Assembly (NCBI RefSeq): GCF_008831285.2 | Contig: NW_022205212.1 | Coordinates: forward strand, 1-21,523 | Direction of reading: 5' to 3' | DNA length: 21,523 nt | From: Nymphaea colorata | Lineage: Eukaryota; Streptophyta; Magnoliopsida; Nymphaeales; Nymphaeaceae | Part shown: one piece after another, positions 8,101-18,700 of the stretch | How positions within the stretch are numbered: position 1 is the stretch's first letter | How the letters are laid out: every line of letters starts with the position of its first letter | The notes under the pieces: generated by a model | What the model was told of the DNA's origin: nothing | Databases searched by the model: none | What the model saw: only the letters and a program-made list of their open reading frames with translations | Translations under genes and position numbers: made by a program

Positions 8101-11100
8101 ACGCAGCTGTCGCAAGTATTTCCATTTGAGCAGGTCTTGCAAGTAGTTGAGCATTTTAGGCAGGTATTATCTTCAGTTTTTTTGTAGTAGCCGGTTGTGC
8201 AGGTATCGCATGAAGTACCAGAATATCCTGAAGCGCATGAATCACAGGTAGGTCCATCGAATCCAGTCACGCAGCTACCGCAGTTACTTGCATCGGTGCA
8301 GGTAGTGCACTTTGTTGGGCATTTCTTGCAGCTGCTGCTCTCACTGTCTTTGAAGTAGCCATCAAGGCAAGTAGTACAATCAGCGAAAGCACTGGAAGTA
8401 CAGGTCTTGCAATTTGTAGAGCATTTCTCGCAGGTATTGCTGTCACTCTTTTTGAAGTAGCCATCGGTGCATGTGTCGCAAGTTCCAGCTCCAGAGTATC
8501 CAGTAGCGCAAGCCTCGCAGGTAGGTCCATCGAATCCAGTCACGCAGCTACCGCAGTTACTTGCATCGGTGCAGGTAGTGCACTTTGTTGGGCATTTCTT
8601 GCAGCTGCTGCTCTCACTGTCTTTGAAGTAGCCATCAAGGCAAGTAGTACAATCAGCGAAAGCACTGGAAGTACAGGTCTTGCAATTTGTAGAGCATTTC
8701 TCGCAGGTATTGCTGTCACTCTTTTTGAAGTAGCCATCGGTGCATGTGTCGCAAGTTCCAGCTCCAGAGTATCCAGTAGCGCAAGCCTCGCAGGTAGGTC
8801 CATCGAATCCAGTCACGCAGCTACCGCAGTTACTTGCATCGGTGCAGGTAGTGCACTTTGTTGGGCATTTCTTGCAGCTGCTGCTCTCACTGTCTTTGAA
8901 GTAGCCATCAAGGCAAGTAGTACAATCAGCGAAAGCACTGGAAGTACAGGTCTTGCAATTTGTAGAGCATTTCTCGCAGGTATTGCTGTCACTCTTTTTG
9001 AAGTAGCCATCGGTGCATGTGTCGCAAGTTCCAGCTCCAGAGTATCCAGTAGCGCAAGCCTCGCAGGTAGGTCCATCGAATCCAGTCACGCAGCTACCGC
9101 AGTTACTTGCATCGGTGCAGGTAGTGCACTTTGTTGGGCATTTCTTGCAGCTGCTGCTCTCACTGTCTTTGAAGTAGCCGGAAAGACAAGTAGTACAATC
9201 AGCGAAAGCACTAGAAGTACAGGTCTTGCAATTTGTAGAGCACTGCGTGCAGCTGCTGCTATCAATGTCTTTGAAGTAGCCATCAAGGCAAGTAGTACAA
9301 TCAGCGAAAGCACTGGAAGTACAGGTCTTGCAATTTGTAGAGCATTTCTCGCAGGTATTGCTGTCACTCTTTTTGAAGTAGCCATCGGTGCATGTGTCGC
9401 AAGTTCCAGCTCCAGAGTATCCAGTAGCGCAAGCCTCGCAGGTAGGTCCATCGAATCCAGTCACGCAGCTACCGCAGTTACTTGCATCGGTGCAGGTAGT
9501 GCACTTTGTTGGGCATTTCTTGCAGCTGCTGCTCTCACTGTCTTTGAAGTAGCCGGAAAGACAAGTAGTACAATCAGCGAAAGCACTGGAAGTACAGGTC
9601 TTGCAATTTGTAGAGCATTTCTCGCAGGTATTGCTGTCACTCTTTTTGAAGTAGCCATCGGTGCATGTGTCGCAAGTTCCAGCTCCAGAGTATCCAGTGG
9701 CGCAAGCCTCGCAGGTAGGTCCATCGAATCCAGTCACGCAGCTACCGCAGTTACTTGCATCGGTGCAGGTAGTGCACTTTGTTGGGCATTTCTTGCAGCT
9801 GCTGCTCTCACTGTCTTTGAAGTAGCCGGAAAGACAAGTAGTACAATCAGCGAAAGCACTGGAAGTACAGGTCTTGCAATTTGTAGAGCATTTCTCGCAG
9901 GTATTGCTGTCACTCTTTTTGAAGTAGCCATCGGTGCATGTGTCGCAAGTTCCAGCTCCAGAGTATCCAGTAGCGCAAGCCTCGCAGGTAGGTCCATCGA
10001 ATCCAGTCACGCAGCTACCGCAGTTACTTGCATCGGTGCAGGTAGTGCACTTTGTTGGGCATTTCTTGCAGCTGCTGCTCTCACTGTCTTTGAAGTAGCC
10101 GGAAAGACAAGTAGTACAATCAGCGAAAGCACTGGAAGTACAGGTCTTGCAATTTGTAGAGCACTGTGTGCAGCTGCTGCTCTCACTGTCTTTGAGGTAG
10201 CCGTCAAGGCAAGTAGTGCAATCAGCGAAAGCACTAGAAGTACATGTCTTGCAATTCGTAGAGCACTGTGTGCAGCTGCTGCTATCAATGTCTTTGAAGT
10301 ATCCATCAAGGCAAGTAGTACAATCAGCGAAAGTACTAGTAGTACAGGTCTTGCAATTTGTAGAGCATTTCTCGCAGGTATTGCTGTCACTCTTTTTGAA
10401 GTAGCCGTCGGCGCATGAGTCGCAAGTTCCAGCTCCAGAGTATCCAGTAGCGCAAGCCTCGCAGGTAGGTCCATCGAATCCAGTCACGCAGCTACCGCAG
10501 TTACTTGCATCGGTGCAGGTAGTGCACTTTGTTGGGCATTTCTTGCAGCTGCTGCTCTCACTGTCTTTGAAGTAGCCGGAAAGACAAGTAGTACAATCAG
10601 CGAAAGCACTGGAAGTACAGGTCTTGCAATTTGTAGAGCATTTCTCGCAGGTATTGCTGTCACTCTTTTTGAAGTAGCCATCGGTGCATGTGTCGCAAGT
10701 TCCAGCTCCAGAGTATCCAGTAGCGCAAGCCTCGCAGGTAGGTCCATCGAATCCAGTCACGCAGCTACCGCAGTTACTTGCATCAGTGCAGGTAGTGCAC
10801 TTTGTTGGGCATTTCTTGCAGCTGCTGCTCTCACTGTCTTTGAAGTAGCCGGAAAGACAACTAGTACAATCAGCGAAAGCACTGGAAGTACAGACCTTGC
10901 AATTTGTAGAGCATGCCTCGCAGGTGTTGCTTCCAGTGGGTCTGAAGTAGCCATCGGTGCATGTGTCGCAAGTTCCAGCTCCAGAGTATCCAGTAGCGCA
11001 AGCCTCGCATCTCGGTATTAGCCTCAAAGATTGCTTGTCAGGCATTGGCTGACCGACGGTTTTGACAGGTGTCGCACTTCTAATGACCGAAACACGAGTA

Positions 11101-11162
11101 TCTATCGAACATGATTTTGGAAGTAGTCTGTGTCTCATCTATACGACCATAATCATCATCAT
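2152..11162 (-). CDS. Giant cysteine-rich repeat protein (furin/growth-factor-receptor-like), one frameshift
   Basis: With TAA/TAG read as Gln, one frame runs from ATG at 11162 (MMMIMVVQM...; alternative ATG 11138) to TGA at 2152-2154, about 3,003 residues. At least two dozen in-frame TAA/TAG occur (e.g. 3460-3462, 5098-5100, 8070-8072, 11139-11141) and I found no internal TGA. Residues ~1-50 are unique and basic, with no clear signal peptide. Residues ~51-1030 are about ten 91-residue units with regular C-x-x-C pairs and C-x-x-GYF motifs. Residues ~1030-2260 are diverged furin-like repeats (CPAG, CPTG). Residues ~2260-3003 use a C-x-C then GF-x-W pattern, ending WNYAY. No transmembrane helix or GPI-type hydrophobic tail is visible at the C-terminus. 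A one-base loss near 6880 breaks the frame. The cysteine pattern suggests an extracellular or secretory-granule protein, as in the large ciliate families with growth-factor-receptor-type cysteine-rich domains. No enzyme motif is seen and the function is unknown. Confidence 0.85.
6874..6886 (-). other. Single-base deletion (frameshift) inside the cysteine-rich gene
   Basis: Coming from the N-terminus, the frame used at 8072 is coherent down to an S-N-C-P block. The coherent frame then resumes one base out of phase as A-G-Q-T-Y-N-N-G-V-C. The next repeat has the same layout (LSNC-x-AGYY), which fixes the place where one base is missing. The coding strand reads TGCCCGCTGG, and one extra C would restore Cys-Pro-Ala-Gly. 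A contracted C run points to a consensus error, but a real null allele is possible. Confidence 0.75.
9240..9341 (-). repeat. 102-bp (34-residue) sub-unit insertion
   Basis: An extra single sub-block sits between two standard units and stretches local spacing from 273 to 375 bp. It carries the variant FKDIDSSSCTQC instead of FKDSESSSCKKC. The length is a multiple of three, so the frame is kept. It arose by duplication of the CSTNCKTCTSSAFADC sub-block. Confidence 0.85.
10161..10364 (-). repeat. Two tandem 102-bp sub-unit insertions
   Basis: Two consecutive 34-residue sub-blocks (10161-10262 and 10263-10364) extend the spacing here from 273 to 477 bp. One carries FKDSESSSCTQC and the other FKDIDSSSCTQC, so they are related to the single insertion at 9240-9341. 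They show that the array evolves at two scales, whole units and third-units. Confidence 0.85.
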
Positions 11163-11190
11163 CCTATTCAATAATAATAAATAGTTAATA
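11010..11190 (-). promoter_or_regulatory. Unique 5' segment: apparent gene start and 28-bp leader before the telomere
   Basis: This 181-bp segment matches nothing else in the window. On the minus strand it gives an AT-rich 28-bp leader next to the telomere (11163-11190), then three consecutive ATG codons (11162, 11159, 11156) and about 50 codons before the repeats. Very short flanks occur on gene-sized ciliate chromosomes, but 28 bp leaves almost no room for a promoter. The encoded start has no obvious signal peptide. The segment may be the genuine 5' end, or unrelated sequence joined to a broken array before telomere addition. Confidence 0.45.
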
Positions 11191-11234
11191 GGGGTTGGTG
11201 GGTTGGTTGGGTTGGTTGGGGTTGGGGTTGGGTT
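11191..11234. repeat. Internal telomeric tract, degenerate (GGGGTT)n
   Basis: About 44 bp are made of TT separated by runs of mostly two to four G. The G-rich strand on top is the right orientation for a right-hand telomere of the chromosome that begins at position 1. The runs vary in length, unlike the perfect tract at 1-87. The sequence then continues directly into the middle of a cysteine-rich repeat unit, sharing only TT at the join. It is either a true telomere followed by a chimeric join, or an interstitial telomeric sequence. Confidence 0.85.
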
Positions 11235-14059
11235 GCTGTCATTTTTTGAAGTAGCCATCGGTGCATGTCGCAAGTTCCAGCTCCAGAGTATCCAGTAGCG
11301 CAAGCCTCGCAGGTAGGTCCATCGAATCCATTCACCAGCTACCGCAGTTACTTGCATCGGTGCAGGTATGCACTTTGTTGGGCATTGCTTGCAGCTGCTG
11401 CTCTCACTGTCTTTGAAGTAGCCGTCGCAAGTAGTACAATCAGCGAAAGCACTAGAAGTACAGGCCTTGCAATTTGTAGAGCATTTCTCGCAGGTATTGC
11501 TGTCACTCTTTTTGAAGTAGCCATCGGTGCATGTGTCGCAAGTTCCAGCTCCAGAGTATCCAGTAGCGCAAGCCTCGCAGGTAGCTCCACTGAATCCAGT
11601 CACGCAGCTACCGCAGTTACTTGCATCGGTGCAGGTAGTGCACTTTGTTGGGCATTTCTTGCAGCTGCTGCTCTCACTATCTTTGAAGTAGCCGGAAAGA
11701 CAACTAGTACAATCAGCGAAAGCACTAGAAGTACAGACCTTGCAATTTGTAGAGCATGCCTCGCAGGTGTTGCTGCCACTGTTTCTGAAGTAGCCATCGG
11801 CGCATGAGTCGCAAGTTCCAGCTCCAGAGTATCCAGTAGCGCAAGCCTCGCAGGTAGGTCCATCGAATCCAGTCACGCAGCTACCGCAGTTACTTGCATC
11901 GGTGCAGGTATTGCACTTTGTTGGGCATTGCTTGCAGCTGCTGCTATCACTATCTTTGAAGTAGCCGGAAAGACAACTAGTACAATCAGCGAAAGCACTG
12001 GAAGTACAGACCTTGCAATTTGTAGAGCATCTATCGCATGTATTGCTGTCACTGTTTCTGAAGTAGCCATCGGTGCATGTGTCGCAAGTTCCAGCTCCAG
12101 AGTATCCAGTAGCGCAAGCCTCGCAGGTAGGTCCATCGAATCCAGTCACGCAGCTACCGCAGTTACTTGCATCGGTGCAGGTATTGCACTTTGTTGGGCA
12201 TTGCTTGCAGCTGCTGCTCTCACTGTCTTTGAAGTAGCCGTCAAAGCAAGTAGTACAATCAGCGAAAGCACTAGAAGTACAGGCCTTGCAATTTGTAGAG
12301 CATCTATCGCATGTATTGCTGTCACTGTTTCTGAAGTAGCCATCGGTGCATGTGTCGCAAGTTCCAGCTCCAGAGTATCCAGTAGCGCAAGCCTCGCAGG
12401 TAGCTCCACTGAATCCAGTCACGCAGCTACCGCAGTTACTTGCATCAGTGCAGGTAGTGCACTTTGTTGGGCATTGCTTGCAGCTGCTGCTATCACTATC
12501 TTTGAAGTAGCCGGAAAGACAACTAGTACAATCAGCGAAAGCACTGGAAGTACAGACCTTGCAATTTGTAGAACATCTTCGCAGGTATTGCTGTCACTGT
12601 TTCTGAAGTAGCCATCGGTGCATGAGTCGCAAGTTCCAGCTCCAGAGTATCCAGTAGCGCAAGCCTCGCAGGTAGCTCCACGAATCCAGTCACGCAGCTA
12701 CCGCAGTTACTTGCATCGGTGCAGGTATTGCACTTTGTTGGACATTGCTTGCAGCTGCTGCTATCACTATCTTTGAAGTAGCCGGAAAGACAACTAGTAC
12801 AATCAGCGAAAGCACTGGAAGTACAGACCTTGCAATTTGTAGAGCATCTATCGCATGTATTGCTGTCACTGTTTCTGAAGTAGCCATCGGTGCATGTGTC
12901 GCAAGTTCCAGCTCCAGAGTATCCAGTAGCGCAAGCCTCGCAGGTAGCTCCACTGAATCCAGTCACGCAGCTACCGCAGTTACTTGCATCGGTGCAGGTA
13001 TTGCACTTTGTTGGGCATTGCTTGCAGCTGCTGCTATCACTATCTTGAAGTAGCCGTCAAAGCAAGTAGTACAATCAGCGAAAGCACTAGAAGTACAGGC
13101 CTTGCAATTTGTAGAGCATCTATCGCATGTATTGCTGTCACTGTTTCTGAAGTAGCCATCGGTGCATGTGTCGCAAGTTCCAGCTCCAGAGTATCCAGTA
13201 GCGCAAGCCTCGCAGGTAGGTCCATCGAATCCAGTCACGCAGCTACCGCAGTTACTTGCATCGGTGCAGGTATTGCACTTTGTTGGGCATTGCTTGCAGC
13301 TGCTGCTATCACTATCTTTGAAGTAGCCGGAAAGACAACTAGTACAATCAGCGAAAGCACTGGAAGTACAGACCTTGCAATTTGTAGAGCATCTATCGCA
13401 TGTATTGCTGTCACTGTTTCTGAAGTAGCCATCGGTGCATGTGTCGCAAGTTCCAGCTCCAGAGTATCCAGTAGCGCAAGCCTCGCAGGTAGCTCCACTG
13501 AATCCAGTCACGCAGCTACCGCAGTTACTTGCATCGGTGCAGGTATTGCACTTTGTTGGGCATTGCTTGCAGCTGCTGCTATCACTATCTTTGAAGTAGC
13601 CGGAAAGACAACTAGTACAATCAGCGAAAGCACTGGAAGTACAGACCTTGCAATTTGTAGAGCATCTATCGCATGTATTGCTGTCACTGTTTCTGAAGTA
13701 GCCATCGGTGCATGTGTCGCAAGTTCCAGCTCCAGAGTATCCAGTAGCGCAAGCCTCGCAGGTAGTCCATCGAATCCAGTCACGCAGCTACCGCAGTTAC
13801 TTGCATCGGTACAGGTATTGCACTTTGTTGGGCATTGCTTGCAGCTGCTGCTCTCACTATCTTTGAAGTAGCCGTCAAAGCAAGTAGTACAATCAGCGAA
13901 AGCACTAGAAGTACAGGCCTTGCAATTTGTAGAGCATCTATCGCATGTATTGCTGTCACTGTTTTTGAAGTAGCCATCAGTGCATGTGTCGCAAGTTCCA
14001 GCTCCAGAGTATCCAGTAGCACAAGCCTCGCAGGTAGCTCCACTGAATCCAGTCTGCAG
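11235..14059 (-). repeat. Right array block I: 273-bp units closest to the intact gene
   Basis: Units here keep the 273-bp length and the CTDASNCGSC landmark. The tail of the unit is mainly RNSDSNTCDRC, with one KKSDSNTCEKC unit near 11.5 kb that matches the intact gene. Indels are few (e.g. near 11368, 12571, 12679, 13044, 13765). Neighbouring units are almost identical apart from these. Confidence 0.75.
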
Positions 14060-15700
14060 CTACCGCAGTGAGTTGCATCGGTGCAGGTAATGCACTTTGT
14101 TGGGCATTGCTTGCAGCTGCTGCTCTCACTGTCTTTGAAGTAGCCGGAAAGACAACTAGTACAATCAGCGAAAGCACTAGAAGTACAGGCCTTGCAATTT
14201 GTAGAACATGCCTCGCAGGTGTTGCTTCCAGTGGGTCTGAAGTAGCCATCGGTGCATGTGTCGCAAGTTCCAGCTCCAGAGTATCCAGTAGCACAAGCCT
14301 GGCAGGTAGCTCCACTGAATCCAGTCGCGCAGCTACCGCAGTTACTTGCATCGGTGCAGGTAGTGCACTTTGTTGGGCATTGCTTGCAGCTGCTGCTCTC
14401 ACTGTCTTTGAAGTAGCCGGAAGACAAGTAGTACAATCAGCGAAAGCACTAGAAGTACAGGCCTTGCAATTTGTAGAGCATGCTCGCAGGTGTTGCTTCA
14501 GTGGTCTGAAGTAGCCATCGGTGCATGTGTTGCAAGTTCCAGCTCCAGAGTATCCAGTAGCGCAAGCCTGCAGGTAGGTCCATCGAATCCAGTCACGCAG
14601 CTACCACAGTGAGTTGCATCGGTGCAGGTAGTGCACTTTGTTGGGCATTGTGTGCAGGTGTCGCTCTCAGTGTCTTTGAAGTAGCCGTCAAAGCAAGTAG
14701 TACAATCAGCGAAAGCTCTAGAAGTACAGGCCTTGCAATTTGTAGAGCATCTCTAGCAGGTGTTGGCCTCAACGTCTCTGAAGTAGCCATCGGCGCATGA
14801 ATCGCAAGTTCCAGCTCCAGAGTATCCAGCAGCGCAACCATTGCAGGTAGGTCCATCAAATTAAGTTTGGCAGCTATTGCAGTGAGTAGAATCGGTGCAA
14901 GTAATGCACTTTTTGGGCATTGCTTGCAGCTGCTGCTCTCACTGTCTTTGAAGTAGCCGTCAAGGCAAGTAGTGCAATCAGCGAAAGCAATAGAAGTACA
15001 GGCCTTGCAATTTGTAGAGCATCTCTCGCAGGTATTACTGTCACTGTTTCTGAAGTAGCCATCGGTGCATGTATCGCAAGTTCCAGCTCCAGAGTATCCA
15101 GCAGCGCAACCATTGCAGGTAGGTCCATCGAATCCAGTCACGCAGCTACCGCAGTTACTTGCATCGGTGCAGGTAGTGCACTTTGTTGGGCATTGCTTGC
15201 AGCTGCTGCTCTCACTGTCTTTGAAGTAGCCGTCAACACAAGTAGTACAATCAGCGAAAGCACTAGAAGTACAGGCCTTGCAATTTGTAGAACATGCCTC
15301 GCAGGTGTTGCTTCCAGAGGGTCTGAAGTAGCCATCGGTGCATGTGTTGCAAGTTCCAGCTCCAGAGTATCCAGTAGCGCAAGCCTCGCAGGTAGGTCCA
15401 TCGAATCCAGTCACGCAGCTACCGCAGTGAGTTGCATCGGTGCAGGTAGTGCACTTTGTTGGGCATTGCTTGCAGCTGCTGCTCTCACTGTCTTTGAAGT
15501 AGCCGTCAACACAAGTAGTACAATCAGCGAAAGCACTAGAAGTACAGGCCTTGCAATTTGTAGAACATGCCTCGCAGGTGTTGCTTCCAGAGGGTCTGAA
15601 GTAGCCATCGGTGCATGTGTTGCAAGTTCCAGCTCCAGAGTATCCAGTAGCGCAAGCCTCGCAGGTAGGTCCATCGAATCCAGTCCGCAGCTACCGCAGT
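14060..15700 (-). repeat. Right array block II: intermediate units
   Basis: From about 14060 some units read DATHCGSC instead of DASNCGSC, and RPTGSNTCEAC or RPSGSNTCEAC tails appear. Two units (around 14.84 and 15.11 kb) carry a distinct CNGCAAGYSGAGTC variant. Spacing remains close to 273 bp. The block mixes traits of its two neighbours, as expected from unequal exchange. Confidence 0.65.
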
Positions 15701-18700
15701 TACTTGCATCGGTGCAGGTATTGCACTTTGTTGGGCATTGCGTGCAGCTGCTAGTGCCTTTGAAGTAGCCATCAAAGCAAGTAGTACAATCATCGAAGAC
15801 ACTAGAAGTACAGGCTTGCAATTTGTTGAACATCTATCGCAGGTATTGCTGTTACTGTTTCTGAAGTAGCCATCGGTGCATGTGTCGCAAGTTCCAGCTC
15901 CAGAGTATCCAGTAGCGCAAGCCTCGCAGGTATCTCCACTGAATCCAGTTCTGCAGCTACCGCAGTGAGTTGCATCGGTGCAGGTCAGGCAATTTGTTGG
16001 GCATTGCGTGCAGCTTGTAGTGCCTTTGAAGTAGCCGTCAACACAAGTAGTACAATCATCGAAGACACTAGAAGTACAGGCTTTGCAATTTGTTGAACAT
16101 CTATCGCAGGTATTGCTGTCACTGTTTCTGAAGTAGCCATCGGTGCATGTGTCGCAAGTTCCAGCTCCAGAGTATCCAGTAGCGCAAGCCTCGCAGGTAT
16201 CTCCACTGAATCCAGTTCTGCAGCTACCGCAGTGAGTTGCATCGGTGCAGGTCAGGCAATTTGTTGGGCATTGCGTGCAGCTTGTAGTGCTTTGAAGTAG
16301 CCATCAAAGCAAGTAGTACAATCATCGAAGACACTAGAAGTACAGGCTTGCAATTTGTTGAACATCTATCGCAGGTATTGCTGTTACTGTTTCTGAAGTA
16401 GCCATCGGTGCATGTGTCGCAAGTTCCAGCTCCAGAGTATCCAGTAGCGCAAGCCTCGCAGGTAGGTCCATCGAATCCAGTCACGCAGCTACCGCAGTTA
16501 CTTGCATCGGTGCAGGTATTGCACTTTGTTGGGCATTGTGTGCAGCTGCTAGTGCCTTTGAAGTAGCCATCAAAGCAAGTAGTACAATCACCGAAAGCAC
16601 TAGAAGTACAGGCCTTGCAATTTGTAGAACATGCCTCGCAGGTGTTGCTTCCAGTGGGTTTGAAGTAGCCATCGGTGCATGTGTCGCAAGTTCCAGCTCC
16701 AGAGTATCCAGTAGCGCAAGCCTCGCAGGTAGCTCCACTGAATCCAGTTCGGCAGCTACCGCAGTGAGTTGCATCGGTGCAGGTCAGGCAATTTGTTGGG
16801 CATTGCGTGCAGCTTGTAGTGCCTTTGAAGTAGCCGTCAACACAAGTAGTACAATCATCGAAGACACTAGAAGTACAGGCCTTGCAATTTGTAGAACATG
16901 CCTCGCAGGTGTTGCTTCCAGTGTTTCTGAAGTAGCCATCGGTGCATGTGTCGCAAGTTCCAGCTCCAGAGTATCCAGTAGCGCAAGCCTCGCAGGTAGC
17001 TCCACTGAATCCAGTTCGGCAGCTACCGCAGTGAGTTGCATCGGTGCAGGTCAGGCAATTTGTTGGGCATTGCGTGCAGCTGTAGTGCCTTTGAAGTAGC
17101 CGTCAACACAAGTAGTACAACCATCGAAGACACTAGAAGTACAGGCTTGCAATTTGTAGAACATGCCTCGCAGGTGCTGCTCCAGTGTTTCTGAAGTAGC
17201 CATCGGTGCATGTGTCGCAAGTTCCAGCTCCAGAGTATCCAGTAGCGCAAGCCTCGCAGGTAGGTCCATCGAATCCAGTCACGCAGCTACCGCAGTTACT
17301 TGCATCGGTGCAGGTATGCACTTTGTTGGCATGTGTGCAGCTGCTAGTGCCTTTGAAGTAGCCATCAAAGCAAGTAGTACAATCACGAAGCACTAGAAGT
17401 ACAGGCCTTGCAATTTGTAGAACATGCCTCGCAGGTGCTGCTCACAGTGTTTCTGAAGTAGCCATCGGTGCATGTGTCGCAAGTTCCAGCTCCAGAGTAT
17501 CCAGTAGCGCAAGCCTCGCAGGTAGCTCCACTGAATCCAGTTCGGCAGCTACCGCAGTGAGTTGCATCGGTGCAGGTCAGCAATTTGTTGGGCATTGCGT
17601 GCAGCTTGTAGTGCCTTTGAAGTAGCCGTCAACACAAGTAGTACAATCACGAAGCACTAGAAGTACAGGCCTTGCAATTTGTAGAACATGCCTCGCAGGT
17701 GTTGCTTCCAGTGTTTCTGAAGTAGCCATCGGTGCATGTGTCGCAAGTTCCAGCTCCAGAGTATCCAGTAGCGCAAGCTCGCAGGTAGCTCCACTGAATC
17801 CAGTTCGCAGCTACCGCAGTGAGTTGCATCGGTGCAGGTCAAGCAATTTGTTGGGCATTGCTGCAGCTGTAGTGCCTTTGAAGTAGCCGTCAACACAAGT
17901 AGTACAATCATCGAAGACACTAGAAGTACAGGCCTTGCAATTTGTAGACATGCCTCGCAGGTGCTGCTCCAGTGTTTCTGAAGTAGCCATCGGTGCATGT
18001 GTCGCAAGTTCCAGCTCCAGAGTATCCAGTAGCGCAAGCCTCGCAGGTAGTCCATCGAATCCAGTCACGCAGCTACCGCAGTGAGTTGCATCGGTACAGG
18101 TATTGCAATTTGTTGGGCATGCGTGCAGCTTGTAGTGCCTTTGAAGTAGCCGTCAAAGCAAGTAGTACATCATCGAAGCACTAGAAGTACAGGCTTGCAA
18201 TTTGCGAAGCATCCTCGCAGGTGTTGCTTCCAGTGTTTGAAGTAGCCATCGGTGCATGTGTCGCAAGTTCCAGCTCCAGAGTATCCAGTAGCGCAAGCCT
18301 CGCAGGTAGCTCCACTGAATCCAGTTCTGCAGCTACCGCAGTGAGTTGCATCGGTGCAGGTCAGGCAATTTGTTGGGCATTGCGTGCAGTGTTGTGCTTT
18401 GAAGTAGCCATCAACACAAGTAGTACAATCATCGAAGACACTAGAAGTACAGGCCTTGCAATTGTAGAACATGCCTCGCAGGTGCTGCTCACAGTGTTTT
18501 GAAGTAGCCATCGGTGCATGTGTCGCAAGTTCCAGCTCCAGAGTATCCAGTAGCGCAAGCTCGCAGGTAGCTCCACTGAATCCAGTCACGCAGCTACCGC
18601 AGTTATTGCATCGGTACAGGCAAGCAATTTGTTGGGCATTGCGTGCAGCTTGCAGTGCTTTGAAGTAGCCGTCAAACAAGTAGTACAATCACCGAAAGCA

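Larger units (their letters stand above)
8147..11009 (-). repeat. Near-perfect 273-bp (91-residue) intragenic array
   Basis: Nine standard units plus one degenerate terminal unit (about 8147-8260) repeat at exact 273-bp spacing, for example boundaries at 8267, 8540, 8813 and 9086. The first three full units look identical at the DNA level. Each unit encodes three cysteine sub-blocks with the landmarks CTDASNCGSC, CATGYSGAGTC and CTSSAFADC. Units differ mainly by LSGYF versus LDGYF, which segregates as blocks: LDGYF in the three units nearest 8267, LSGYF mostly further upstream in the gene. All units stay in frame, with no indel that is not a multiple of three. At 11009 the array ends abruptly inside a unit. 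Confidence 0.95.

Noticed and set aside
8267-10954. Repeated 87-residue minus-strand frames beginning MDLPARLALLDTLE
   Set aside because: They are a shifted-frame reading of the 273-bp unit, bounded by TAA or TAG, and carry none of the cysteine motifs.
2152-11162. Euplotes-type code (TGA as Cys) or a standard code with many separate genes
   Set aside because: No in-frame TGA occurs before the terminal one, while TAA/TAG occur in frame many times within one continuous cysteine pattern.
11139-12422. A minus-strand frame that stays open through the internal telomeric tract and joins the right array to the large gene
   Set aside because: C4A2 repeats contain no stop codon in any frame, so openness is uninformative. 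Just right of the telomere the frame is already shifted out of the cysteine frame, so it does not make one sensible protein.
11265-15768. Long plus-strand open frames (e.g. 11265-11807, 11928-12611, 12984-13871, 14920-15768), Ala/Ser/Val-rich
   Set aside because: They are exact antisense shadows of the cysteine-rich units, repeat with the same period and lack independent starts or composition. The minus-strand frame has the conserved cysteine pattern.
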